From contig NZ_JACJVR010000072.1 in the NCBI RefSeq assembly GCF_014212175.1, positions 1-55,454 of the forward strand: a stretch of 55,454 nt of DNA. The letters run 5' to 3'. The stretch is from Cohnella xylanilytica. Lineage in GTDB: Bacteria; Bacillota; Bacilli; Paenibacillales; Paenibacillaceae. Position numbers and translations under genes: made by a program. The notes under the pieces were generated by a model. It ran no database searches. It was not told where the DNA came from and saw only the letters and a program-made list of their open reading frames with translations. Positions 24,640 through 32,026 of this stretch are shown piece by piece. Numbering within the stretch: position 1 is the first letter of the stretch; every line of letters starts with the position of its first letter.

Positions 24640-24672
24640 CAGGCCATAACGGATTCTATCCGTTATGGCCTG
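24640..24672 (+). other. Perfect 15-bp hairpin in the liaF leader
   Basis: CAGGCCATAACGGAT (24640-24654) is exactly complementary to ATCCGTTATGGCCTG (24658-24672) with a three-base loop. No T-run follows. It lies 43 bases before the liaF start and so within the likely leader RNA. Confidence 0.75.
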
Positions 24673-24715
24673 AGCCGCGAAGCGGAAGCGAACGTGAGAG
24701 GAGGCGAGGCCCGTC

Positions 24716-25360
24716 GTGAAGAGACTATCCAACCATGCGTTATTGTTCGTCGGCGCCGGGCTCTATCTCGCTCTCGGAGGGGTGGCGGGGTTCGCGACGG
24801 TGAATGCCGTTCTTCTTCTCTGGCTCGGAATCGACCGGTTCCGGCACGACCGAAGCAGGCTGGCCGTGATCGTCATCGCCATCTGCGCTTTGATTCTGGT
24901 CGTGCAGCAGTTCGGGCTGCTCATCGTCCTTCTGCTCGTCTCGCTCGGCATTTATTATTTGAAGGCCAGGCCGACCCATGCGGGCGGGCCCGTCGACCGC
25001 AGACACCGGTTCGCGCTGAACATGCGTCTGGATAAGCAGTCGTGGGTGCTCAAGTCGATGAGCTGCTGGCACGCGTTCGGAGAGGTCCGGATGGACCTGT
25101 CGATGGCCATGCCCGAAGAACGGGAGACGACGATCGTGCTGCAGGGAATCGTCGGCGACGTCGACCTGATCGTACCGGAGGACTACGGACTCGAAGTCGA
25201 AGCGTCCGTGCTGATGGGACAGATCGGCTGGGACCAGCAGCGGGAGGGCGGGTTTTTCCACAAGACGCGCTGGCGTTCGCCCGATTACGACCTGAAGGAT
25301 CAGAAGTTGAAACTGCAATTGTTCTACCTCGTAGGGAATATCAGAATTCGGCCGATCTGA
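24716..25360 (+). CDS. liaF: LiaF-like inhibitor of the LiaSR system
   Basis: A 214-residue membrane protein. Three or four hydrophobic helices fill about residues 5-82 (ALLFVGAGLYLALGGVAGF, LAVIVIAICALILVVQQFGL). A C-terminal beta-helical domain follows (GEVRMDLSMAMP, LQGIVGDVDLIVPEDYGLEV), the pattern of the cell-wall-active-antibiotic-response domain. In Bacillus LiaF keeps the kinase LiaS inactive until envelope stress. It uses a GTG start behind GAGGAGGCGAGG. liaS follows at 17 bases. Confidence 0.9.
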   Translation: MKRLSNHALLFVGAGLYLALGGVAGFATVNAVLLLWLGIDRFRHDRSRLAVIVIAICALILVVQQFGLLIVLLLVSLGIYYLKARPTHAGGPVDRRHRFALNMRLDKQSWVLKSMSCWHAFGEVRMDLSMAMPEERETTIVLQGIVGDVDLIVPEDYGLEVEASVLMGQIGWDQQREGGFFHKTRWRSPDYDLKDQKLKLQLFYLVGNIRIRPI

Positions 25361-25377
25361 AGAAGGGGGAATCGGAA

Positions 25378-26445
25378 TTGGTATGGCGTCACGTTGGCGA
25401 ATCCGTCTTGTTCTCCCTCGGCATCGGCATCTTGATCGTCTACTTGCTGGAGAGCCAGGGACTCGCCGCTCCGTTCCATTCTTGGTCGACGATCGTTACG
25501 TTCGGCCTCTCCGCGGTCGGGGTGCTTCTCGTGGCCGGCGCCGCATTCGGCTTCTATCGCAGTTACCCGATCCGCAACCGGGTAGACATGATGAGGGATG
25601 CCATGCTGATGCTGGAGAAGGGAAGCCCGGTCCCGCAGCTGCCCGATATGGGCAAGGACGAGATCGGCCATCTGGCGGAGCAGCTGTCCCGGATTAGCCG
25701 CAAGTGGGAGGAACAGGTGTCGAGCCTTCAGAGGCTGTCGACGAACAATACGGAATTGGCCGCCAAGGCGCGGATGAGCGCCGTCGTGGAAGAGAGACAG
25801 AGGCTCGCGCGCGAGCTGCACGACGCGGTCAGCCAGCAGCTGTTCGCCATCTCGATGACGGCGACGGCCGTCGGGCGCACGCTCGATCACGACTTCGAGA
25901 AGGCGAAGCGCCAGGTGAAGCTGATCGAGGAGATGGCCTCCGTCGCCCAGTCCGAGATGAGAGCGCTGCTTCTGCATCTTCGGCCCGTTCATCTGGAAGG
26001 GAAGAAGCTGTCCCAGGCGATCCCCGAGCTCGTCGAGGAGATGCGGGCGAAGGTCGCCATGGACATCGCGCTCGAGATGGACGAAGACATCCAGCTGAAC
26101 AAGGGCATCGAGAATCACTTGTTCCGAATGCTGCAGGAGGCGTTCTCGAACACGCTTCGGCATTCGAAGGCGACGAGGATGGACATTGCCCTTCAGAAGC
26201 GCGGCGAGACGGTGCGGCTGGCGATCAAGGACAACGGAGTCGGCTTCGACGTGCAAGCGAAGAAGCAGACGTCCTACGGACTCGTCAGCATGGAGGAGCG
26301 GGTCAGCGAGCTGGGCGGTTCCTTGAACGTGGCCAGCGCTCCGGGCAAGGGAACGAGAATCGAAATTCGGGTGCCGATCGTGACGGCGGAAGGGAGAGCT
26401 TGGGAAGATGGCGGAACAGCAACCGATTCGGGTACTGCTGGTTGA
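25378..26445 (+). CDS. liaS: Envelope-stress sensor histidine kinase LiaS
   Basis: A 355-residue kinase with two N-terminal membrane helices and a very short outside loop, then a HAMP-like linker, a HisKA_3 domain and an HATPase domain. The phosphorylated His is H148 in RELHDAVSQQ, the NarL-type kinase motif. The N box is LQEAFSNTLRHS and the G box DNGVGFD. The short sensor loop and the liaF neighbour fit LiaS, which senses through the membrane partner. It uses a TTG start behind AGAAGGGGGA. It overlaps liaR by 38 bases. Confidence 0.92.
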   Translation: MVWRHVGESVLFSLGIGILIVYLLESQGLAAPFHSWSTIVTFGLSAVGVLLVAGAAFGFYRSYPIRNRVDMMRDAMLMLEKGSPVPQLPDMGKDEIGHLAEQLSRISRKWEEQVSSLQRLSTNNTELAAKARMSAVVEERQRLARELHDAVSQQLFAISMTATAVGRTLDHDFEKAKRQVKLIEEMASVAQSEMRALLLHLRPVHLEGKKLSQAIPELVEEMRAKVAMDIALEMDEDIQLNKGIENHLFRMLQEAFSNTLRHSKATRMDIALQKRGETVRLAIKDNGVGFDVQAKKQTSYGLVSMEERVSELGGSLNVASAPGKGTRIEIRVPIVTAEGRAWEDGGTATDSGTAG

Positions 26446-27061
26446 CGATCACGAGATGGTGAGGATCGGCTTGGCGGCCGTTCTCGATACGGAAGACGGG
26501 ATCGAGATCGTCGGCGAAGCGGGCAACGGCATGGACGGCCTGCGGCTGGCGAAGGCGTATAAGCCGGACGTCGTGCTGATGGATCTGGTGATGGAGGGAA
26601 TGGACGGCATCGAGACGACCCGGAAGCTGCTCGAAGAGCAGCCGGAATGCCGGGTCATCGTGCTGACCAGCTTCCTCGACGACGAGAAGATGTATCCGGT
26701 CATCGAGGCGGGAGCGTTCAGCTATCTGCTCAAGACGTCCCGCGCTTCGGAGATCGCCGACGCGATCCGGGCGGCGGCCCGCGGGCAGTCGGTGCTCGAA
26801 TCCCAGGTCGCTTCCAAGATGATGAACCGGTTCCGCAAGCCGGCACAGGCGGCCGCCCAGCCCCACGAAGAACTGACGGAGCGGGAGATGGAAGTGCTGC
26901 AGCTGCTCGCCCAGGGCAAGTCGAACCAGGAGATCGCCGACGAGCTGTTCATCGGGATCAAGACGGTGAAGTATCATATGACGAACCTGTTCGGCAAGCT
27001 CGGCGTCGAAGACCGCACGCAGGCGGCGATTTACGCCCACCGGCACGGCTTGGCCGAATGA
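26408..27061 (+). CDS. liaR: Response regulator LiaR
   Basis: A 217-residue NarL/FixJ-family regulator. The receiver domain (about 8-125) has acidic residues DDHE and phosphorylation site D59 in VVLMDLVMEG. The LuxR-type helix-turn-helix (about 152-214) is recognisable in LTEREMEVLQLLAQGKSNQE and KTVKYHMTNLFGKL. The order liaF-liaS-liaR and the psp genes upstream identify it. Its targets probably include the operon from 22312. Translation is coupled to liaS by overlap. Confidence 0.93.
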   Translation: MAEQQPIRVLLVDDHEMVRIGLAAVLDTEDGIEIVGEAGNGMDGLRLAKAYKPDVVLMDLVMEGMDGIETTRKLLEEQPECRVIVLTSFLDDEKMYPVIEAGAFSYLLKTSRASEIADAIRAAARGQSVLESQVASKMMNRFRKPAQAAAQPHEELTEREMEVLQLLAQGKSNQEIADELFIGIKTVKYHMTNLFGKLGVEDRTQAAIYAHRHGLAE

Positions 27062-27095
27062 CCGGGGCGGGCGATACATAATTGGAATTCAAGGG

Positions 27096-27124
27096 AGGCC
27101 GACGACGTCGGCCTTTGCGTTTTA
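27096..27124 (+). terminator. Terminator after liaR
   Basis: AGGCCGAC (27096-27103) pairs with GTCGGCCT (27107-27114) around a three-base loop, and a T-rich stretch TTGCGTTTT follows. Confidence 0.7.
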
Positions 27125-27208
27125 GTTGGGGGCAGCGGCAAGAGGCGATTTAGAGTTGCGTAGAGCTCCTATATTTGTGCGGGTTCCCGGTTTCATTGGG
27201 GGAGGCGG

Positions 27209-27285
27209 CTAACGAATCGAGGAGACGCTATTTCGTCCCCAATCATGGATTTTCGATTCTAACGAATCGTATAAACGCTATTTCG
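27209..27285 (+). repeat. Two direct copies of a 27-base repeat at 50-base spacing
   Basis: Copies at 27209-27235 and 27259-27285 read CTAACGAATCG, then a variable centre, then ACGCTATTTCG. The 23-base spacer has an imperfect dyad (AATC..GGATTTT). Related copies lie at the right end of the window, again exactly 50 bases apart. Confidence 0.8.
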
Positions 27286-27594
27286 TGCCGGAAGCCCGTT
27301 TTTCCCCCGATTGGCCACAAATAAGATCGCCCGAACCAACACACCCGAACCAACCCTCCCCGACCAACTCTCATGCCTAACCAGCTGGCTGCCCAATGAA
27401 CATCTCGCCGAATTAACCCAGTCCCCGCCTGAGCGGCTTCGACTTCTCGCAAGCGAAGAGCGCAATTCCCCGTGTATGCGCCTTCAGAACCTCTTTTGTC
27501 GAAAGTGCACGACCCCATCCGCCGATCGTCGCTCCCTTTTTGGAAGCGCAAGAGACCAATTACCGGGATTGGCATTTTTGGTATTGCGAAAATC

Positions 27595-27614
27595 CTATAT
27601 TATATATAATATAG
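27595..27614. promoter_or_regulatory. Perfect 20-bp AT palindrome upstream of the GntR gene
   Basis: A fully self-complementary sequence with half site CTATATTATA, 52 bases before the GntR start. It overlaps likely -10 sequences (TATATA at 27601 with TTGGTA at 27578, 17-bp spacer). Probably the operator for the regulator encoded next. Confidence 0.6.
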
Positions 27615-27666
27615 AATATAGAAAAAGATAGCGTTTTCATGAAATGAGTTGAAAGGAGATGAAGCG

Positions 27667-28368
27667 ATGAAAGACACGGCGCAGCGTCCCCCGTTCATGG
27701 ACAAGCAGAACATCAGCCACGACGTGGTCGAATACTTCAAGAGAATGATCCTGAACGGGGAACTGAACCCCGGAGACCGGATCGTGGAGACGAAGTTCGC
27801 CCGGGAGCTCGGCATCAGCCAGACGCCGATCCGGGAGGCGATGCACCAGCTGTCCGGGGAAGGCATCGTGACGATCGTGCCGAACAAGGGGCCGGTCATC
27901 AAGGAGCTGCAGAAGAGCGACGTCTTCGAGATCTACTCCTTGCGGGCCGCGATCGAAGGCTTGGCCATCCGCATCGCCACCCAGATCGCCTCCGACGAAG
28001 CGGTAGAGGAGCTGGAGCGCTTCTACTCCGAGATGAAGGTCAAGCTGGAGGACCCTTCGGTCGATACGCTTCTGCAAGACTCGCTCTACATTCACCAGTC
28101 GATCATCAAGCTGTCCAAGCACGAGCGGCTCATCAACACGTACGAGTCGATCTCGTTCCAGATCGCCCTCGTCAACCGGATTCTGGGCCGGGAGTCGACG
28201 AAGCAGAAGGAAGTCGACCAGCACCTGGAGCTGATCGAAGCTCTTAAGGAGAGGAATCCCGACCAGGCGGAGAAGGTCATGCGCAAGCATATCTACCGTT
28301 CGTACCGCGAGTTCATCGAGTTGGACGAGGACAAGCATTGGGAGGACGGAGAGACTCTCTGGTTCTAA
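27667..28368 (+). CDS. GntR-family (FCD-type) transcriptional regulator
   Basis: A 233-residue regulator. The N-terminal winged helix-turn-helix (about 15-80) has GELNPGDRIVETKFARELG and SQTPIREAMHQLSGEG, typical of the FadR subgroup. The C-terminal all-helical FCD effector domain (about 90-220) has YSLRAAIEGLAIRIA and HQSIIKLSKHERL. FCD regulators bind small organic acids or sugar acids. It is the first gene of the catabolic island and likely represses or activates it through the palindrome at 27595-27614. ATG follows AAAGGAGATGAAGCG. Confidence 0.92.
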   Translation: MKDTAQRPPFMDKQNISHDVVEYFKRMILNGELNPGDRIVETKFARELGISQTPIREAMHQLSGEGIVTIVPNKGPVIKELQKSDVFEIYSLRAAIEGLAIRIATQIASDEAVEELERFYSEMKVKLEDPSVDTLLQDSLYIHQSIIKLSKHERLINTYESISFQIALVNRILGRESTKQKEVDQHLELIEALKERNPDQAEKVMRKHIYRSYREFIELDEDKHWEDGETLWF

Positions 28369-28429
28369 GCGGGAGCCGAGCAAGGACCTCAACAGGAAGC
28401 AGAAAGCCCATTTCTTCGCAGAGGAGGGC

Positions 28430-29932
28430 ATGAAGTTGACGACGACGGCGCTTCGAATGACCGGAATCTCCAAGGCTTACCACGGCGTCAAGGCGCTCGA
28501 CAAGGTCACGCTGGAGGTTCGGCCGGGCGAGGTACACGCCTTGATGGGCGAGAACGGAGCGGGCAAATCGACGCTCGTGAAGATCCTGACCGGCCTCGTC
28601 AAGCCGGACGAAGGAGAGATCGAGTATTACGGGAAGCCGGTCCGTATCGACGGGCCGCAGGCCGCGCTCGACCTCGGAATCGCGATGATCCACCAGGAGC
28701 TGAACCCGATTCCGGAGATGACGGTGGCCGAGAACCTCTTCCTCGGACGCGAGCCGACCCGTGGGCCGTTCCTGAACCGCAGGGAGCTGCGGAGGCGGAC
28801 CCGGGAGCTGCTGGCCGAATTCGGCTTCCCGCTCGATCCGGACGAGAAGGTCGGCAAGCTGAGCGTCGCGCGGAAGCAGATGCTCGAGATCATCAAGGCG
28901 GTGTCGTACAACGCGAAGCTGATCATCATGGACGAGCCGACGTCGGCGCTGTCCGACGGCGAGGTCAAGACGTTGTTCCAGACGATCGCCAGCTTGAAAG
29001 GCAAAGGAGTTCCCGTCATCTACATCTCGCACCGGATGGAAGAGATCTTCAGCATGACCGACCGGGTGACGGTGCTGCGGGACGGTCAATACATAGGCTC
29101 GAAGCCGACCGGGGAGCTCGATCCGGACCGGCTCATCTCGATGATGGTCGGCCGCCCCCTGGAAGCGATCTACCCGAAGGAGACGGTCTCGCCCGGCGAA
29201 GTCGCGTTCGAAGCGGCCGGGCTGACCCGGCGCTCCGTCTTCGAGAACGTCTCGTTCCAGGTGCGCCGGGGCGAGATTCTCGGCATCGCCGGGCTGATGG
29301 GGGCGGGAAGAAGCGAGGTCGCTCGGGCGATCTTCGGCATCGACCGCCTGGACGAAGGCGAAGTGAAGATCGGCGGCAGCCCGGTCGCCATCCGGCATCC
29401 GGCGGACGCCATCCGGCACGGAATCGCCCTCGTCACCGAGGACCGGAAGGAGCTCGGGCTCGTGCTGTGCCGCTCCATCCAGGAGAACATGACGATGGCG
29501 AGCCTCCCTCTCTCGGAGCGCAAGGCGTTCCTGTCCCGGAGCGAGGAATCCCGCGTCGTGGACGAGTTGGCCGGGCGCATCCGCGTCAAGATGAGGGATC
29601 CGAAGCAGCTCGTCCAATACCTGAGCGGGGGCAACCAGCAGAAGGTCGTGCTGGCCAAGTGGCTGCTCACGAGGCCGAAGGTGCTCATCCTCGACGAGCC
29701 GACCCGCGGCATCGACGTGGGCGCCAAGGCCGAGATTTACCGAATGATGTCCAATCTGGCGAAGGAGGGCATGGCGATTATCATGATCTCATCGGAACTT
29801 CCCGAGGTGCTCGGCATGAGCGACCGCGTTCTGGTCATGGGCCAGGGCAGAATCAGAGGCGAATTCCAGGGAGGACAGATCACCCAGGAACAGATTCTCG
29901 CCTGCGCGGTCGGAGGTGAGAGGGATGGCTGA
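28430..29932 (+). CDS. Ribose/galactoside-type ABC transporter ATPase (RbsA-like)
   Basis: A 500-residue double ATPase of the CUT2 sugar family. The first half has Walker A GENGAGKST, Walker B LIIMDEPTSAL and a weak signature. The second half has the degenerate Walker A GLMGAGRSE, the signature LSGGNQQK and LILDEPTRGIDVGAK. The second site is normally non-hydrolytic in this family. It energises import with the permease and binding protein that follow. The permease gene overlaps its last eight bases. Confidence 0.95.
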   Translation: MKLTTTALRMTGISKAYHGVKALDKVTLEVRPGEVHALMGENGAGKSTLVKILTGLVKPDEGEIEYYGKPVRIDGPQAALDLGIAMIHQELNPIPEMTVAENLFLGREPTRGPFLNRRELRRRTRELLAEFGFPLDPDEKVGKLSVARKQMLEIIKAVSYNAKLIIMDEPTSALSDGEVKTLFQTIASLKGKGVPVIYISHRMEEIFSMTDRVTVLRDGQYIGSKPTGELDPDRLISMMVGRPLEAIYPKETVSPGEVAFEAAGLTRRSVFENVSFQVRRGEILGIAGLMGAGRSEVARAIFGIDRLDEGEVKIGGSPVAIRHPADAIRHGIALVTEDRKELGLVLCRSIQENMTMASLPLSERKAFLSRSEESRVVDELAGRIRVKMRDPKQLVQYLSGGNQQKVVLAKWLLTRPKVLILDEPTRGIDVGAKAEIYRMMSNLAKEGMAIIMISSELPEVLGMSDRVLVMGQGRIRGEFQGGQITQEQILACAVGGERDG

Positions 29933-30905
29933 TCCGGTCTCCGTCAAACGCAGAGCCCTTCCGGACGGCGGGGGCCTGTCGTCCGACATGATCCGCAGGT
30001 ACGGCCTGATCCTGATTCTCCTCCTGGCCGTCATCGTTCTCAGCATCGTATCCGATACGTTCCTCACCTTCACCAACATCATGAACGTGCTCCGGCAAGT
30101 CTCGATCAACGGCATTCTGGCGGTCGGCATGACGCTCGTCATTCTCACCGGCGGCATCGACCTGTCGATCGGCTCGCTCATGGCGGTATCCGCCGTCGTG
30201 GCCGCCAGCATCGTCAGCGAGTCTCCTTCCGCCGCGGTCGTCGCCCTCATCGCGGGCATGCTGGCCAGCGGGGTGCTCGGGGGAGTCAGCGGGACGATGA
30301 GCTCGCGGCTGAACGTGGCGCCGTTCGTCGCCACTCTGGCGATGATGACGATCGCGAGGGGCATCGCCCTGATCTACACGAACGGCCGGCCTATCGTCGT
30401 CGACTCCGCCGCCTTCAAGTTCCTCGGGCAAGGGTATTTGGGTCCGGTTCCTTTTCCCGTCGTCGTCTTCGTCCTCGTGACCGCTCTGGTCGGCATCGTC
30501 CTCTACATGACGAAGTTCGGCCGCTATATCTTCGCCGTGGGCGGCAACGAGAACGCGGCGCGCATCTCGGGCATCCGGGTCGGCCGCGTCAAGATCGGCG
30601 TATACGTCATCAACGGCGTGCTGTCCGGCCTGGCCGGCGCGCTGCTCGCTTCGCGCATCAGCTCGGGGCAGCCGAACAGCGGCCTCGGGTACGAGCTCGA
30701 CGCGATCGCCGCCGTCGTCATCGGGGGGACCAGCCTGTTCGGGGGCCGTGGCTCCCTGCTCGGGACGATCGTGGGCGTGCTCATCATCGGCGTCATCAAC
30801 AACGGGCTTAATCTTCTGGACGTCTCCTCCTATTGGCAGCAGATCATCAAGGGCGTCATCATCGCGGGGGCGGTCATTCTGGACCAGCGCGCCAAGAAGA
30901 ATTGA
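29925..30905 (+). CDS. Ribose-type ABC transporter permease (RbsC-like)
   Basis: A 326-residue membrane permease of the CUT2 family with eight to ten helices. Typical motifs are NIMNVLRQVSINGILAVGMT, LTGGIDLSIGS and AAVVIGGTSLFGGRGS. ATG at 29925 is preferred, six bases after GGAGGTG; a GTG at 29916 is also in frame. It overlaps the ATPase gene, so the two are translated together. Confidence 0.95.
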   Translation: MADPVSVKRRALPDGGGLSSDMIRRYGLILILLLAVIVLSIVSDTFLTFTNIMNVLRQVSINGILAVGMTLVILTGGIDLSIGSLMAVSAVVAASIVSESPSAAVVALIAGMLASGVLGGVSGTMSSRLNVAPFVATLAMMTIARGIALIYTNGRPIVVDSAAFKFLGQGYLGPVPFPVVVFVLVTALVGIVLYMTKFGRYIFAVGGNENAARISGIRVGRVKIGVYVINGVLSGLAGALLASRISSGQPNSGLGYELDAIAAVVIGGTSLFGGRGSLLGTIVGVLIIGVINNGLNLLDVSSYWQQIIKGVIIAGAVILDQRAKKN

Positions 30906-30982
30906 AGACGGCACCATCGGAGGCGAGGCGGCGCGCCGCTTCAAGCTTCCGACTGCATAGATCCAATAGACGAGAGGAGCAC

Positions 30983-31981
30983 ATGAAAATGGGGAAAACG
31001 AGAAGCTGGAAGTGGATGGGTATCGTCGCGCTGTCCGCGGTGCTGTTGGCGGGGTGCGGGAAGGACGCGAATAACGGCGGCTCCGCGGGAGGCTCGTCTT
31101 CCCCGTCGGCGGGAAGCGAAGGCTCGGGCGGGAAAACGTACCGGATCGGCGTGGCGGCTCAAGGCTTGTCGCACGAATTCATCAAGTCGCTGGTCGAATC
31201 GATGCAGGAGAAGGCCGACGAGCTGAACGTCGAGCTGCTCGTCATGGACAGCCAGGACAAGATCGAAGACCAGCTGAACCAGGTCGACAACCTCATCTCG
31301 CAGAAGGTCGACGCCATCATTCTGAACGCGGTCGACATGGTCGGCTCGAGCCCGGCCGTGGACAAGGTGAAGGAAGCGGGCATCCCTCTCGTCGAGACGA
31401 TCACGTTCACGAAGAACGAGAATTACGACGTGTTCGTCGGGACCGATCCGGAGCAGTCCGGCGTCATGATGGGCGAGATTCTGGCGGACAAGCTCGGCGG
31501 CAAGGGCAAGGTGGCGCTGCTGCAAGGGCAGATCGGCCATTCGGCGGAGATCACCCGCGGCGCGGGGCTGCAGAAGGCTCTGTTCGACAAGTATCCGGAC
31601 GTGAAGCTCGTGACGCAGCAGACCGCCAACTGGAACCGCGACGAAGCGATGAGCATCACGGAGGACTGGCTGCAGCGGTTCCCCGACCTGAACGCGATCG
31701 CCGCGCAGAACGACGAGATGGCGATGGGCGCCCTGCAGGCGGTCGAAGCGGCGGGACGCAAGGACATCCTCGTCGTCGGCATCGACGGAATCTCCGACGC
31801 GCTCAAGGCCGTCAAGGAAGGCCGGCTGACCGCGACCGTTCTGGACAACGTCACCTCCGAAGGGAAGCGCGCGGTCGAAGTGGCCGTCGGGTTGATCAAG
31901 GGCGAGAAGTTCAACAAGAAGGAGCTCGTCGACTACGTGCCGGTCAACGCGGATAACGTGGACGAGTATTACAAGCCGTAA
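30983..31981 (+). CDS. Sugar-binding lipoprotein (RbsB-like)
   Basis: A 332-residue binding protein of the periplasmic-binding-protein-like I fold (ribose/galactose group). The lipobox VLLAGC has the lipidated Cys at residue 25, followed by a Gly/Ser linker to about 50. The mature protein begins YRIGVAAQGLSHEF, with SQKVDAIILNAVD and DILVVGIDGISDALKAVKEG as family landmarks. It gives the transporter its specificity. CUT2 proteins usually bind monosaccharides or small polyols, so a small substrate is expected. ATG follows GAGAGGAGC. Confidence 0.95.
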   Translation: MKMGKTRSWKWMGIVALSAVLLAGCGKDANNGGSAGGSSSPSAGSEGSGGKTYRIGVAAQGLSHEFIKSLVESMQEKADELNVELLVMDSQDKIEDQLNQVDNLISQKVDAIILNAVDMVGSSPAVDKVKEAGIPLVETITFTKNENYDVFVGTDPEQSGVMMGEILADKLGGKGKVALLQGQIGHSAEITRGAGLQKALFDKYPDVKLVTQQTANWNRDEAMSITEDWLQRFPDLNAIAAQNDEMAMGALQAVEAAGRKDILVVGIDGISDALKAVKEGRLTATVLDNVTSEGKRAVEVAVGLIKGEKFNKKELVDYVPVNADNVDEYYKP

Positions 31982-32026
31982 CCGAAGAGGACAACCGAAG
32001 CCACCTGGAAAAGGAGGATGACCTGG

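Larger units (their letters stand above)
27062..27666. other. Long non-coding gap
   Basis: 605 bases between liaR and the GntR regulator. It contains the liaR terminator, two copies of a 27-base repeat (27209-27235 and 27259-27285) and an AT palindrome (27595-27614). In 27290-27580 I find only weak open frames without ribosome binding sites and call no gene. Confidence 0.6.

Noticed and set aside
27209..27285. CRISPR array
   Set aside because: The 50-base spacing invited the idea, but there are only two units per cluster, the spacers resemble each other and inverted copies exist, and no cas genes are present.
27243..27631. Open frames of about 100 codons in the gap before the GntR gene
   Set aside because: No ribosome binding site or domain is visible, and the region contains repeats and a promoter palindrome.
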